Assembly: GCF_900142005.1 (NCBI RefSeq)
Contig: NZ_FQZL01000025.1
Span: 1 to 63,043, forward strand
Reading direction: 5' to 3'
Length of the DNA stretch: 63,043 bases
From: Dethiosulfatibacter aminovorans DSM 17477
GTDB taxonomy: Bacteria; Bacillota; Clostridia; Tissierellales; Dethiosulfatibacteraceae
Part shown: positions 40,949 to 50,711 of the stretch, in pieces
How positions within the stretch are numbered: the first letter of the stretch is position 1
Layout: every line of letters starts with the position of its first letter
Position numbers and translations under genes: made by a program
The notes under the pieces: model-generated
Database searches by the model: none
What the model saw: the letters and a program-made list of their open reading frames with translations, nothing else
What the model was told of the DNA's origin: nothing

Positions 40949-42181
40949 ATGAGTAGAAGAGTAGCAATTACCGGAATGGGAGTCATATCCCCTATCGGTA
41001 GCGGATTAGAAAAATTTTGGAGTGCAATAAAAGAAGGAAAATGCGGTATTGATGAAATAACTGCATTTGATACAACTGATTTCACAGTTAAGCTTGCTGG
41101 TGAAGTAAAGGACTTTGATCCTAAAGAGTATATGGACAAGAAAGAAGCTAAAAGAATGGACAGATTCTGTCAGTTCGCTATTGGAGCTTCTCAAATGGCC
41201 ATAGACGATTCAGGTCTTGATCTTGAAAAAATCGACAGCGAAAAAATCGGAGTAGTCATCGGAAGCGGTGTAGGCGGAATCAATACTATAGAAACAGAAA
41301 TTGAAAAACTTCACAAAAGAGGACCAAGCAAGGTATCCCCTTTCTTCATACCAATGATAATTTCAAACATGGCTTCAGGCCTTGTTGCCATTAGATTCGA
41401 AGCTAAAGGTGTTAACCTTTCTGTCGTATCTGCCTGTGCGTCAGGTACAAATGCAATTGGTGAATCTTTCAAAAAAATACAGTCAGGAGTTTGCGATATA
41501 ATGCTTGCTGGAGGTTCTGAAGCTTCAGTAACACCTGCCACTGTTGCAGGATTCTCTTCAATGACTGCACTATGTACCAATAATGATAAAAACAGAGCTT
41601 CAATACCTTTTGACAAGGAAAGGTCTGGTTTTGTAATGGGTGAAGGTGCAGGAATGCTTGTAATGGAAGAATATGAGCATGCTGTAGCAAGAGGCGCAAC
41701 AATTTATGCTGAAATTGTCGGATACGGTGCTACTTGTGACGCTCATCACATGACAGCCCCTCATCCTGAAGGAAAAGGAGCCGCAGGAGCAATTGCAGGA
41801 GCAATTGAAGATGCAGGAATAGAGAAGGAAAAAGTAGGATACATAAATGCCCACGGTACTTCAACTCCATACAATGACAAGCTGGAAACACTTGCAATCA
41901 AGAACGTATTTGGCGACTATGCATACAATGTTCCTGTAAGCTCTACAAAGTCAATGACAGGTCACCTGATTGGAGGAGCCGGAGCTGTTGAGGCAATTGC
42001 AACTATAATGGCCTTAAAGGATGGTTTCCTGCCAGCTACAATAAACTACAAGGTTCCTGATCCAGAATGTGATCTTGACATAATTCCAAACGAAGGAAGA
42101 AAGGCAGACATTGAATATGCCATGTCCAACTCTCTTGGATTCGGCGGACATAATGCAACTGTGTTGTTCAAAAGAGGTTAA
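40949..42181 (+). CDS. fabF: 3-oxoacyl-ACP synthase II
   Basis: A 410-residue thiolase-fold condensing enzyme. The nucleophile Cys is in [16 protein letters not shown]; the two His are in [12 protein letters not shown] and [12 protein letters not shown]. These Cys-His-His residues mark KAS I/II rather than FabH. It elongates acyl-ACP with malonyl-ACP. The gene is preceded by 151 bases without a gene (40798-40948), so it may also have its own start, but I see no strong promoter. GGAGG precedes the ATG. Confidence 0.95.
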   Translation: MSRRVAITGMGVISPIGSGLEKFWSAIKEGKCGIDEITAFDTTDFTVKLAGEVKDFDPKEYMDKKEAKRMDRFCQFAIGASQMAIDDSGLDLEKIDSEKIGVVIGSGVGGINTIETEIEKLHKRGPSKVSPFFIPMIISNMASGLVAIRFEAKGVNLSVVSACASGTNAIGESFKKIQSGVCDIMLAGGSEASVTPATVAGFSSMTALCTNNDKNRASIPFDKERSGFVMGEGAGMLVMEEYEHAVARGATIYAEIVGYGATCDAHHMTAPHPEGKGAAGAIAGAIEDAGIEKEKVGYINAHGTSTPYNDKLETLAIKNVFGDYAYNVPVSSTKSMTGHLIGGAGAVEAIATIMALKDGFLPATINYKVPDPECDLDIIPNEGRKADIEYAMSNSLGFGGHNATVLFKRG

Positions 42182-42183
42182 TC

Positions 42184-42606
42184 ATGTACAACAGTAATGA
42201 TATTGAAAAAGTACTGCCTCACAGGTACCCTTTCCTCCTCATTGACAGAGTCATAGAGATGGAAGAAGGAAAAAAGGCAGTAGCAATAAAGAATGTCACT
42301 GTAAATGAATATTTCTTCCAGGGTCACTTCCCTGGAAACCACGTTATGCCAGGAGTACTCATTGTTGAAGCCTTGGCACAAACCGGAGCATTTGCCATGC
42401 TTTCCCTTGAAGAGAATAAAGGAAAAACTGCATACTTCGGTGGAATCAAGAAAATGCGATTCAAGAAAAAGGTCGTACCTGGAGATACTTTAAGATTGGA
42501 GTGCGAAATCACCCGTTCCAAAGGTCCTTTAGGTGTAGGCAGTGCCGTAGCATATGTAGGTGATGAAATCGCCGCAGAAGGCGAGCTCACTTTTGCAATA
42601 AGCTAA
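42184..42606 (+). CDS. fabZ: 3-hydroxyacyl-ACP dehydratase
   Basis: A 140-residue hotdog-fold protein, the size of FabZ. Catalytic His and Glu are in [20 protein letters not shown]; the N-terminal [17 protein letters not shown] is the substrate-tunnel segment. It removes water from 3-hydroxyacyl-ACP. The ATG lies two bases after the fabF stop, with AGAGG in the last fabF codons. It is the last gene of the fab operon, followed by a terminator. No fabH, acc or fapR/fabT gene is in the window. Confidence 0.95.
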   Translation: MYNSNDIEKVLPHRYPFLLIDRVIEMEEGKKAVAIKNVTVNEYFFQGHFPGNHVMPGVLIVEALAQTGAFAMLSLEENKGKTAYFGGIKKMRFKKKVVPGDTLRLECEITRSKGPLGVGSAVAYVGDEIAAEGELTFAIS

Positions 42607-42630
42607 TTGTTAAATCTTAATTATATTGAC

Positions 42631-42643
42631 TGACAATCAAAGT
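42631..42643. promoter_or_regulatory. Partial FabT-like site downstream of fabZ
   Basis: The minus strand reads ACTTTGATTGTCA, identical to the first 13 bases of box 2 at 37868, but the right arm is imperfect. It lies between fabZ and its terminator, where no promoter is apparent; function doubtful. Confidence 0.3.
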
Positions 42644-42664
42644 AAAAAAAGAGTATAAAAAATT

Positions 42665-42691
42665 CGAGACATGAAAATGTCTCGTTTTTTT
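42665..42691 (+). terminator. Terminator of the fab operon
   Basis: Eight-bp stem CGAGACAT/ATGTCTCG around GAAA, followed by T7, 58 bases after the fabZ stop codon. Confidence 0.9.
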
Positions 42692-42709
42692 ATAGCTGCT
42701 TTGTTTCTA

Positions 42710-42739
42710 CAAAACAAAAAACCCTGCCTGTCGGCAGGG
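42710..42739 (-). terminator. Terminator of the HD-domain gene
   Basis: CCCTGCC/GGCAGGG stem (42722-42728 with 42733-42739) followed on the minus strand by TTTTTTGTTTT. Confidence 0.85.
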
Positions 42740-42745
42740 AAAATA

Positions 42746-43234
42746 TTAAGCTTCTTTTAGCGCTTCTTCTGTTCCAGTTATTCTCTTCTTGTAATTGTTG
42801 TAGTATTCAATTACTGCAAGGAACTTGTCAACCATTGATACTATCCAGCTTTCCTTGAATTTAGGAATTCTCGCAGGAAACATATGGCTTTTAATTATAT
42901 TACATTCTTTCTCGTTTAATTCAAATATCTCTTTTGCGTTTTCTAATGCGATTACCGGATGTCTAACTGCGTGCAGGAAAGCGTCCAACGGAAGTCTCAA
43001 CCTTGGAGTTTTATCAAACTTGTACAAGTAAAAGTCATGAAGCAAAGCTCCTCTTATAGTAGATTCCCAATCCAATCCCATTTTATATGCTATCTTGTAA
43101 GACTGATAAGCCACATCCAATACATGTTCGTAAACACTTTCATCATGATGCTTTATATGCTTCATCTTTTGAAATACACTATTGCTTATTATGGGGCCGG
43201 CCACTTTCATAAATCTGTGGTCAGAAAATTTCAT
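42746..43234 (-). CDS. HD-domain phosphohydrolase-like protein
   Basis: A 162-residue protein of the HD superfamily. Metal-binding residues are visible as ESVYEHVLDVA (first His), the ALLHDFYLY pair, HAVRHPVIALENA and KSHMFPAR. These proteins are phosphohydrolases acting on nucleotides or phosphoesters, or regulators; the substrate is not clear. It is small and lacks extra domains. Its ATG follows AAGGTG. It is transcribed alone, convergent with the fab operon and bounded by its own terminator. Confidence 0.8.
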   Translation of the reverse strand: MKFSDHRFMKVAGPIISNSVFQKMKHIKHHDESVYEHVLDVAYQSYKIAYKMGLDWESTIRGALLHDFYLYKFDKTPRLRLPLDAFLHAVRHPVIALENAKEIFELNEKECNIIKSHMFPARIPKFKESWIVSMVDKFLAVIEYYNNYKKRITGTEEALKEA

Positions 43235-43361
43235 TTAATCACCTTTTTCAATATTTAACACCTTTATCATTATACCACAAAAGACACTGCTTGTATATTA
43301 GTTTTTCTTGTTTAATATTCGCTTTCCTTATATTTATGCACCCTGATATATCAGATTCGCA

Positions 43362-44288
43362 TTAAAAACGTTGAATTTCAGCCATTATTCCAAAGAAAAC
43401 TTCCTTGAATTTTTCTATATTTATTTTTGTCAATACAGTAGTATTCTTCTCCAAATTTGAAAAAGGCCTTCTATCCGCCAGCGTCATCCCCCTTGTTATC
43501 TCTCCCCTGGTCTCAACATCAACATTGTACTTTTCTGTGCCGAAGATTTCAGGCTCAAGCAAGTACATTATTGTGCACACATCATGGACCGGTATTCCCT
43601 TTTCCGGCTTTAAACTGTACTTTGCACTGCAATCTTTGATTATTTCAACCAGTTTCCTCTGCTTGTCTCCAAAACCCGATAATTTTTCAAGGTCATGTCC
43701 ATAAAGTCTGGTTTCCCTTGTTACATCCAGACCTGCCATTACAATTTCAATTCCCGATCCGAAAACATCCTTGGCAGCCTCCGGGTCACAGTAGATGTTG
43801 AATTCAGCGGCCGATGTAATGTTTCCAGTATTCAGGGCACCACCCATCATTATAATTTTTTCTATTTTCTTTTTACATCCCGGATGTGTTTTCAGCAATT
43901 TTGAAATATTGGTTAAAGGCCCAAGGGTTACAAGGGTTACCAGTCCACTTTCCCCTTCAAGCTTATCCTTCAGGAATTCAACAGCGCCTCTTTTATCCTC
44001 TTTTGTTTCACATTCCGGTAAACCGAAAACATCCTTTTCAGACACCTCTGTAGCAGTGTTTTTCCCGTTTAGCGGTTCTTTTTCGCCAAAAGCATAGGAT
44101 ATATCAAGATTGAAATATTCAATCATTGAAGCAGCATTTCTATTTACTATGTCCAGAGATGTATTTCCAAACACAGTTGTCAATCCTAATAAATCCAGTT
44201 TTGAAGAAAATGCTGCTGCAATAATTGCAGCAGCATCATCATATCCCGGATCTGTATCAATCAGTATTTTGATTTTTTCACAATCCAT
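43362..44288 (-). CDS. Nucleoside hydrolase (IunH family)
   Basis: A 308-residue ribonucleoside hydrolase. The signature DTDPGYDDAAAI (residues about 12-23), with its cluster of Asp residues, coordinates calcium; VTLGPLTNISKLL and the second His in PVHDVCTIMYLL are also typical. It splits purine or pyrimidine nucleosides to base and ribose in the cytoplasm. The ATG lies four bases after the stop of the beta-CASP gene, with GGAG in its last codons, so the two are co-transcribed. Which nucleosides it prefers cannot be read from sequence. Confidence 0.92.
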   Translation of the reverse strand: MDCEKIKILIDTDPGYDDAAAIIAAAFSSKLDLLGLTTVFGNTSLDIVNRNAASMIEYFNLDISYAFGEKEPLNGKNTATEVSEKDVFGLPECETKEDKRGAVEFLKDKLEGESGLVTLVTLGPLTNISKLLKTHPGCKKKIEKIIMMGGALNTGNITSAAEFNIYCDPEAAKDVFGSGIEIVMAGLDVTRETRLYGHDLEKLSGFGDKQRKLVEIIKDCSAKYSLKPEKGIPVHDVCTIMYLLEPEIFGTEKYNVDVETRGEITRGMTLADRRPFSNLEKNTTVLTKINIEKFKEVFFGIMAEIQRF

Positions 44289-44291
44289 AAA

Positions 44292-46133
44292 TTAGTCTCC
44301 ACTTTGCATGGTAAGGTTTACCAGCGATTTTTCAAGTTCAAGAATCAAATTATTAATAATCTTGTACTCCCCTACTTTTATTTCATCATTGTCCAGAGTT
44401 GTTTCAGTCATGTCAAAAGCCTTGCCTGCAAGTTCCTTAAGTCTTGCGATATCTTCCTTGAGTCGTTTCACTTTCTCTTCTTCACAAGGCTCATCATCTT
44501 CCTTCTCGGCAGTTTCCTCAATCTTACCAACTTTCCTTTCTTCTTCAGGCTTTAATGTTTGCTTGACATCCTTCTTGTCGACTTTATCAATTTTAGCTTC
44601 ATGTTTTTCAATTTCAGCCTTGTCTTCCCTGACAGTTTTTTTAGACTCGGCTTTCTCTGCCTCTCCGACCTCTTCCATTGCCAAGTCAAGTACGTAACCT
44701 TCTTCTATTACACTGACTTCACCGTTTTCCATCAGATATTCAGAATTCATCTTTGGAACAACAGTAGAAAAACCAAGCTCTTCTTCTATTTTTCTAGAGA
44801 ATTCATCCCTTGCATCAGGTTCACCATGAACAACAAAAACCTTCTTTGGTGCTTCCTTGAATCCTTTTAGCCATTCCAAAAGTCCTTCCTGGTCCGCATG
44901 TCCGGAAAATCCTTCCACACTTTCTATTCTTGCCTGTACACAGATATCCTCGCCAAAGAGTCTGACTTCTTTCTCTCCATTCTTTAGAAGTCTTCCAAGA
45001 GTACCTTCAGCCTGATATCCAACAAATACAATACTGGAATTCTTCTTCCATAAATTGTGCTTCAAGTGGTGTCTTACTCTGCCGGCATTGCACATGCCGC
45101 TGGCGGATATTATCACTTTCGGTTCCGAAGACATGTTAAGCGCCTTGGACTCATCCGTAGTATGGGTGAAGTGAAGATTCTTGAACTCAAGGGGATTATC
45201 TCCCGAAAGTATCTTTTCTCTTGCTTCCTCATCAAAAACATATGCATTTTTCTTGAATATTTCAGTGGCCTTTGATGCAAGAGGACTGTCAATATATACA
45301 GGTATATCTTTGAAATACTTGCTGAATTCATCGTTTCCGTCGTAGTGCTCGTTTAAAGAATATATTATCTCCTGTGTTCTTCCAACAGCGAATGAAGGTA
45401 TGACTACAGTACCCTTGTTTTTTACAGTGTCAATAATTATTCTCGACAGTTTATCTACTCGTTGTTCCGGTGACTCATGAAGCCTGTTTCCATAAGTTGA
45501 CTCTATTATTAAATAGTCAGCCTTCTCAACAATCTGCGGGTCCCTGATTATTGGCTTGTCTTTCATCCCCAAGTCTCCTGAAAAGACCACCTTTGTCGAT
45601 TCTCCATTTTCCTTGAACCATAATTCAACTATGGAAGACCCCAGGATATGACCTGCGTCAACAAACCTTATAGTCAGTATGTCGTCAATTTCTTCATACT
45701 GTTCATATAGAACCGGATTAAAATAATTTAAACTTGCTTGAGCATCCTCAGTAGTATAGAGAGGCGCTACAGGCTCACCGCCTTTTCTCATGGATTTTTG
45801 CGATTTCCATTCCGCTTCCATTTCATGTATATGGGCACTGTCCATAAGCATTATGGTACAAAGGTCATATGTGGGAGAAGATGAAAATATTTTACCCTTG
45901 AAGCCATCTTTAACCAATAAGGGTATCCTTCCACTATGGTCTATATGTGCATGACTTAGAATCAAATAATCAATTTCAGCAGGATCAAAAGGAAATCCCT
46001 CTTCATTGAGCTTTTCAACATTCTTCTTTCCCTGAAACTGACCACAATCAAGCAATAGCTTCTTACTTCCGTATTCAATATAATGACACGATCCTGTAAC
46101 CGTTCCTGCTGCTCCCGTAAATTTAATCTTCAT
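44292..46133 (-). CDS. MBL-fold / beta-CASP RNA-processing exonuclease with a C-terminal coiled-coil tail
   Basis: A 613-residue protein. The first 460 residues match the beta-CASP metallo-beta-lactamase group (RNA 3'-end-processing-type nucleases): LLLDCGQFQGKKN, the metal motif LSHAHIDHSGRIP, VVFSGDLGMKDKP, YLIIESTYGNR, and the beta-CASP motif SASGMCNAGRVRHHL followed by EGFSGHADQEGLL. The last 140 residues form a highly charged Lys/Glu-rich low-complexity tail with predicted coiled coil, which the compact family members lack. The ATG at 46133 is used; GTG nine bases upstream lies inside the ribosome site. Operon with the nucleoside hydrolase downstream and PpiC gene upstream. Confidence 0.85.
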   Translation of the reverse strand: MKIKFTGAAGTVTGSCHYIEYGSKKLLLDCGQFQGKKNVEKLNEEGFPFDPAEIDYLILSHAHIDHSGRIPLLVKDGFKGKIFSSSPTYDLCTIMLMDSAHIHEMEAEWKSQKSMRKGGEPVAPLYTTEDAQASLNYFNPVLYEQYEEIDDILTIRFVDAGHILGSSIVELWFKENGESTKVVFSGDLGMKDKPIIRDPQIVEKADYLIIESTYGNRLHESPEQRVDKLSRIIIDTVKNKGTVVIPSFAVGRTQEIIYSLNEHYDGNDEFSKYFKDIPVYIDSPLASKATEIFKKNAYVFDEEAREKILSGDNPLEFKNLHFTHTTDESKALNMSSEPKVIISASGMCNAGRVRHHLKHNLWKKNSSIVFVGYQAEGTLGRLLKNGEKEVRLFGEDICVQARIESVEGFSGHADQEGLLEWLKGFKEAPKKVFVVHGEPDARDEFSRKIEEELGFSTVVPKMNSEYLMENGEVSVIEEGYVLDLAMEEVGEAEKAESKKTVREDKAEIEKHEAKIDKVDKKDVKQTLKPEEERKVGKIEETAEKEDDEPCEEEKVKRLKEDIARLKELAGKAFDMTETTLDNDEIKVGEYKIINNLILELEKSLVNLTMQSGD

Positions 46134-46150
46134 GTTGTCCACCTCGGAGT

Positions 46151-47083
46151 TTAATTTGTCTTTATAAACCTTTCGATATCCGCATTGCTCTTCAGTTCTT
46201 CAAGTTTTTCAGTATATTTAGCATTCTGATAATCTGCAAAAACTATATCATAGTTGTCTTCCAGGGATTCTTTTCTATCATTTACCTTCAAGATATGGAA
46301 CCCATAAGTGGTTGATACTATTCCACTTAATTCTCCCGGCTCAACGCTAAATGCAACTTCTTCAAATTCGGCTACCATCTGCCCCTTGTAGAAGTATCCC
46401 AGCTCTCCACCGTTTCCCGCACTTCCAGGATCCTGTGAATATTCCATTGCCATTTCTCCAAAATCCGCACCGTCGTACAGCTTTGCCAGAATGTCTTGAG
46501 CCTCTTCCAGTGAATTCACAAGTATGTGACTTGCATTTACAGCAACAAATTTATCCTTATTTTCATCAAAATACGATTCAAGAATTTCGTCATTTATTTC
46601 AATGGTATCAACAAAATTGCTTACGTATCTATCAATTATCTCTCCATTTTTCAAATATTCCAAAAGGAAAGCCTCATCCATTCCACTACTGGCGAGTGAC
46701 TCGTTATATGTTTCTTCGTCTCCGTAGTATGCCTTGTATTCTTCGAAGAGGCTTTGGAGTTCCTCATCAGTCACTTCAACACCATTCTTGGCCGCTTCCT
46801 GCAACATGATTGTATCCATAATCATATTCTCAATCACATTTTCCTTTAACGACGAAAGATAAGTAACGCCTTCTTCAATTTCTTCATCCCACGCTATGTC
46901 TCCGTACTGCGATTCATACATATTCTTGTATATTTCAAGATTTTTTTCAAATTCAGCTATGGATATTTCATCTCCATTTACAACGGCTGCCGCCGATTCC
47001 TTGTTTTCCTTCACACATCCTGATGCCATCATCAAAATCATTACCAATGATAATGCTAAAGCTGTTATCCTTCTGTTCTTCAC
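46151..47083 (-). CDS. PpiC-type peptidyl-prolyl isomerase lipoprotein (PrsA/SurA-like)
   Basis: A 310-residue lipoprotein foldase. The signal peptide ends in lipobox ASGC (Cys23). A SurA-N-like helical region follows (about 35-180) and then the parvulin domain, with VNASHILVNSLEEAQDI, YSQDPGSAGNGGELGYFYKG and STTYGFHILKVND. It helps proteins fold after export, on the outer face of the membrane. It starts with GTG, and its first base pair region overlaps the mfd stop codon by four bases, so it is translated in the mfd operon. GGAGG precedes the start. Confidence 0.92.
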   Translation of the reverse strand: MKNRRITALALSLVMILMMASGCVKENKESAAAVVNGDEISIAEFEKNLEIYKNMYESQYGDIAWDEEIEEGVTYLSSLKENVIENMIMDTIMLQEAAKNGVEVTDEELQSLFEEYKAYYGDEETYNESLASSGMDEAFLLEYLKNGEIIDRYVSNFVDTIEINDEILESYFDENKDKFVAVNASHILVNSLEEAQDILAKLYDGADFGEMAMEYSQDPGSAGNGGELGYFYKGQMVAEFEEVAFSVEPGELSGIVSTTYGFHILKVNDRKESLEDNYDIVFADYQNAKYTEKLEELKSNADIERFIKTN

Positions 47084-50000
47084 TTTGAACCTCCATTTTT
47101 TTCTGTAGAATTTTTGTCAGTACTAAAATTATATAGGTTTTCAACAGTATTTTCAAGAATGACCAATACATCTTTTACTTCGTCTCTTCCCATTGAATAT
47201 TTAAGTACAGGTTTATTTGATACATCGAATTTAAACTTGCCTTTATATTTCTCCATTATGCCGTTGATCATGGCTGGAGAAATTGCTTCGCCATTCTTAA
47301 ACTCGATGTGTACAACGTTGTTTATCTGTCTCAGCATTACTATTTTAAGCTTTTTGCATATGGACTTTATATATGATATTTTAATGAGATTGTTCACTGA
47401 TTTTGGAATGTCTCCAAATCTATCAATAATCTCCTCAGTAACATCACTTATGTCGTCATGATTTTCTATTACAGAAATCTTTTTATAGATTTCAATCTTT
47501 TGCTCTTCATCTTCAATATATCTAACTGGAATATGGCCGTTTACGTCAATTTCTATTACCGTTTCAAAATCATCTTCCCTTTCTTCATTATGGGTGATTC
47601 TGTTAAGCGTTCTTTCCATCATCTTGACATAGAGGTCATATCCAATAGCCTCAAGATGTCCTGATTGCTGAGAACCTAAAATATTGCCGGCGCCTCTTAT
47701 TTCCAAGTCTCTCATGGCTATCTTGAATCCAGACCCGAATTCGGTGAATTCCTTGACAGCCTTCAGTCTTTTATCCGCTATTTCACTGAGAACCTTGTTC
47801 CTTTCATAGGTAAGGTATGCAAATGCAGTCCTGTCACTTCTTCCTACACGCCCTCTCAACTGATATAGCTGAGACAACCCCATTTTATCGGAATCATCTA
47901 TCACTATGGTATTTACATTGGATATATCCATTCCCGTTTCAATGATTGTAGTACACACCAATATGTCATATTCACCCTCTATGAATTCAACCATTATATT
48001 TTCAAGTTCCCTCTCGCTCATCTGGCCGTGAGCTACTGCTATTCTGGCATCAGGCACCATGTTCTTCACCATGGCTGCCTTGTTGTGAATATCCTTGACC
48101 CTGTTGTGTACATAGTATACCTGTCCGCCTCTTGACAGTTCCTTTATCAGCGCTTCCCTTATGAGTCCGCTGCTGCTTTCCAGAACAAAGGTCTGAACAG
48201 GATGTCTTTCTCCGGGAGGCTCCTCTATAACACTCATATCCCTGATGCCAACCATTGACATATTTAGGGTTCTTGGTATTGGCGTTGCCGTCAAAGTTAG
48301 TACATCTATGTTTGTTTTCATCTGCTTGATAAGTTCCTTGTGCTTGACTCCGAATCTCTGCTCTTCGTCTATAACAAGAAGTCCAATATCCTTGTATCTT
48401 ACATCCTTTGATAGAAGCTTGTGTGTCCCGACAACCACATCTATAAGTCCCTTGTTGAGATCGCTGATGATCTTTCTTTGCTGTCCCGGTGTTCTGAAGC
48501 GGCTGAGCATCTCAACCTTTACAGGATAGTTTTTGAATCTTTCCACCATATTCGTATAGTGCTGTTGGGCAAGTATGGTTGTAGGCACCAGGACAGCCGC
48601 CTGCTTGCTGTCCATGACAGCCTTGAATATGGCTCTCATGGCTACCTCCGTCTTTCCAAAACCCACATCCCCGCACAATAATCTATCCATGGCTATTTCA
48701 CTTGTCATGTCTGTTTTTATTTCATCTATGCATCTCAGCTGGTCCTCTGTTTCCTGGTATGGAAAAGAGTTTTCAAATCCTCTCTGCCATTCATTGTCCT
48801 GAGAGAAAGAATATCCTTTTTTTGATTTTCTTTCAGTATAAAGTTTCAAAAGCTCGTCGGCTATTTCGTCTATGGCCTTCTGAGCCTTCGTCTTCGCCTT
48901 GACCCACTCTGTGCCACCCATTTTATTGACTTTGGGTTTTGCAGAATCGGATCCAATGTATTTCTGGACAAGATCCATCTGGTCAACGGGCACAAACAAC
49001 TTATCCTTGTCCCTGTAACTGATGCAGAGATAATCCTTCTGGATATCCTTGATATCTATTTTCTCAATTCCCGTGTATACACCTACGCCATGATATTCAT
49101 GGACAACATAATCTCCAGGTTTCAAATCCGTGAAGCTGTCTATCTTTGATGCCTTATGCTTTTTCTTTGCCTTCTTTTTTCTTTTCTTTGTTCCGAAAAT
49201 CTCCTTTTCAGTCAATATGGCGATTTTCCACTGGGGAAATTCCATACCCTTGGACATGGAACCTACAACTGCAGCCCCATGTCCAGACGTAATTCCCTCG
49301 TCTCCCGAAATCAATATGGATATCTCACAATCCTTTTCACTTAGCATATCACGGATATTCCCGGCGCTCTCTACCTTCCCCAGCTCAAGATAAACCTTAT
49401 AGCCTCTGTACTTGTATCTGTTGATGTCTTTTGCAAGATCGTCCATTTTTGAATAATATGTGGGAAGCTCTCTTGACCTGATGTTGAAAACCTTGTCAAT
49501 GTTGAAACCCACATTGTTTTTCAGATTATTATTGTAGACAATAAAGCTTAAATCTGACTTAATTTTGCTGACAAGCGTTTCAAATTCCATGAAGATTTTT
49601 TCCTGCTTGGACAGAAGCATTCCCCTGCTGTACAAGTCGGTGAATTTGCTTATAAAATCTTCCCTGCTTCCTTTTCTGGCTTCCCTTATCAGGTTCGGTT
49701 CATCGAACACTACTATTGAATCATCTCTGAGATAATCTCCAAGATTTTTTTGTTCTACAGGCAGATATGGCCTGTAAAACTCAATATTGTCGATATAATT
49801 CCTGTTTTCCAGTGCTTCAACAACATCAAACTTCAATTTCAGAAGGTTCTCTTCAATAGTTCTTGCATCTTCCTTGCCTCTTATGAATTCAAGTCTCTGT
49901 TCAATATCCTCAGTAAACCTGCAAACAGCCTCTTTTATTTCGTCATCTGAAAGTACGATTTCACAACATGGTATTATCCTGTAACCTTCAATGTTTTCAA

Positions 50001-50637
50001 TTGACCGCTGAGTCTTCGAGTCAAATATTCTCAAAGAGTCGATTTCAATATCAAACAGTTCTATCCTGCAAGGGTTGCTTTCAGCCGGAGAAAAAATATC
50101 CAGTATTCCTCCCCTTATTGAAAACTGCCCCTTACCTTCTATGAATTTGACCTTTTTATATCCCATTTCAACCAGTTTCCTGGAAATCGCCTTCAGGTCT
50201 ATCTGCATGCCATATTCAATATCAAAGGCAAAATTGTCGTATCTCTCCTTTTCCATCAAAAGGTTTGAATATGCTTCCACCGAGCTTACAATAACCATCT
50301 CTTCATTTCCAGATAGTTTGTCAATTACAGCAAGCCTGCTGTTTATGCTTTCCCTGCTCAATGCATCTATGCCAAAGAGGGAGTATTCCTTCGCTCTCAA
50401 ATGATAGGATTTGCTGTAGATACTCTTTATACTTCCATATATCCTTGATGCCTTCATATCATCGGATACAAGTATCAGCACCTGCCTTTTTTCATTTTTT
50501 GAAAGAACCGATGAAAGAAGGAGCATGGCCTCTTCTTCCAATCCGTGCAGCAACAAGCTTTTTCTTTTGTTCAAGCAGCTCATCATCTCAGAATATTCTT
50601 TTGTTTTAACTATGTTTTTTAAATAGGATTGATTCAT
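47080..50637 (-). CDS. mfd: Transcription-repair coupling factor
   Basis: A 1,185-residue protein, the usual Mfd length. The N-terminal third contains UvrB-like homology modules (GGILDIFSPAESNPCRIELFD). The CarD-like RNA-polymerase-interacting domain reads LKPGDYVVHEYHGVGVYTGI. The RecG-type helicase domain has the Walker A motif GDVGFGKTEVAMRA, the DEEQRFG box, LTATPIPRTLNMSM and the QLRGRVGRSDRTAFAYL motif VI. A D7 domain is at the C-terminus. It displaces stalled RNA polymerase and recruits UvrA. It follows pth after 74 bases and overlaps the PpiC gene by four bases. Confidence 0.97.
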   Translation of the reverse strand: MNQSYLKNIVKTKEYSEMMSCLNKRKSLLLHGLEEEAMLLLSSVLSKNEKRQVLILVSDDMKASRIYGSIKSIYSKSYHLRAKEYSLFGIDALSRESINSRLAVIDKLSGNEEMVIVSSVEAYSNLLMEKERYDNFAFDIEYGMQIDLKAISRKLVEMGYKKVKFIEGKGQFSIRGGILDIFSPAESNPCRIELFDIEIDSLRIFDSKTQRSIENIEGYRIIPCCEIVLSDDEIKEAVCRFTEDIEQRLEFIRGKEDARTIEENLLKLKFDVVEALENRNYIDNIEFYRPYLPVEQKNLGDYLRDDSIVVFDEPNLIREARKGSREDFISKFTDLYSRGMLLSKQEKIFMEFETLVSKIKSDLSFIVYNNNLKNNVGFNIDKVFNIRSRELPTYYSKMDDLAKDINRYKYRGYKVYLELGKVESAGNIRDMLSEKDCEISILISGDEGITSGHGAAVVGSMSKGMEFPQWKIAILTEKEIFGTKKRKKKAKKKHKASKIDSFTDLKPGDYVVHEYHGVGVYTGIEKIDIKDIQKDYLCISYRDKDKLFVPVDQMDLVQKYIGSDSAKPKVNKMGGTEWVKAKTKAQKAIDEIADELLKLYTERKSKKGYSFSQDNEWQRGFENSFPYQETEDQLRCIDEIKTDMTSEIAMDRLLCGDVGFGKTEVAMRAIFKAVMDSKQAAVLVPTTILAQQHYTNMVERFKNYPVKVEMLSRFRTPGQQRKIISDLNKGLIDVVVGTHKLLSKDVRYKDIGLLVIDEEQRFGVKHKELIKQMKTNIDVLTLTATPIPRTLNMSMVGIRDMSVIEEPPGERHPVQTFVLESSSGLIREALIKELSRGGQVYYVHNRVKDIHNKAAMVKNMVPDARIAVAHGQMSERELENIMVEFIEGEYDILVCTTIIETGMDISNVNTIVIDDSDKMGLSQLYQLRGRVGRSDRTAFAYLTYERNKVLSEIADKRLKAVKEFTEFGSGFKIAMRDLEIRGAGNILGSQQSGHLEAIGYDLYVKMMERTLNRITHNEEREDDFETVIEIDVNGHIPVRYIEDEEQKIEIYKKISVIENHDDISDVTEEIIDRFGDIPKSVNNLIKISYIKSICKKLKIVMLRQINNVVHIEFKNGEAISPAMINGIMEKYKGKFKFDVSNKPVLKYSMGRDEVKDVLVILENTVENLYNFSTDKNSTEKNGGSK

Positions 50638-50665
50638 TCTACTTCCTTCCTGTGTTACAACTTAA

Positions 50666-50688
50666 GCCCGGATATTATATACCCGGGC
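50666..50688 (-). other. GC-rich stem-loop between pth and mfd
   Basis: GCCCGG/CCGGGC arms extended by ATA/TAT pairs and a G-U, with a three-base loop. It is not followed by a T run, so it is more likely an mRNA-stability or processing element than a terminator. Confidence 0.4.
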
Positions 50689-50711
50689 AATTAACAAGTC
50701 ATTTTAAGACT

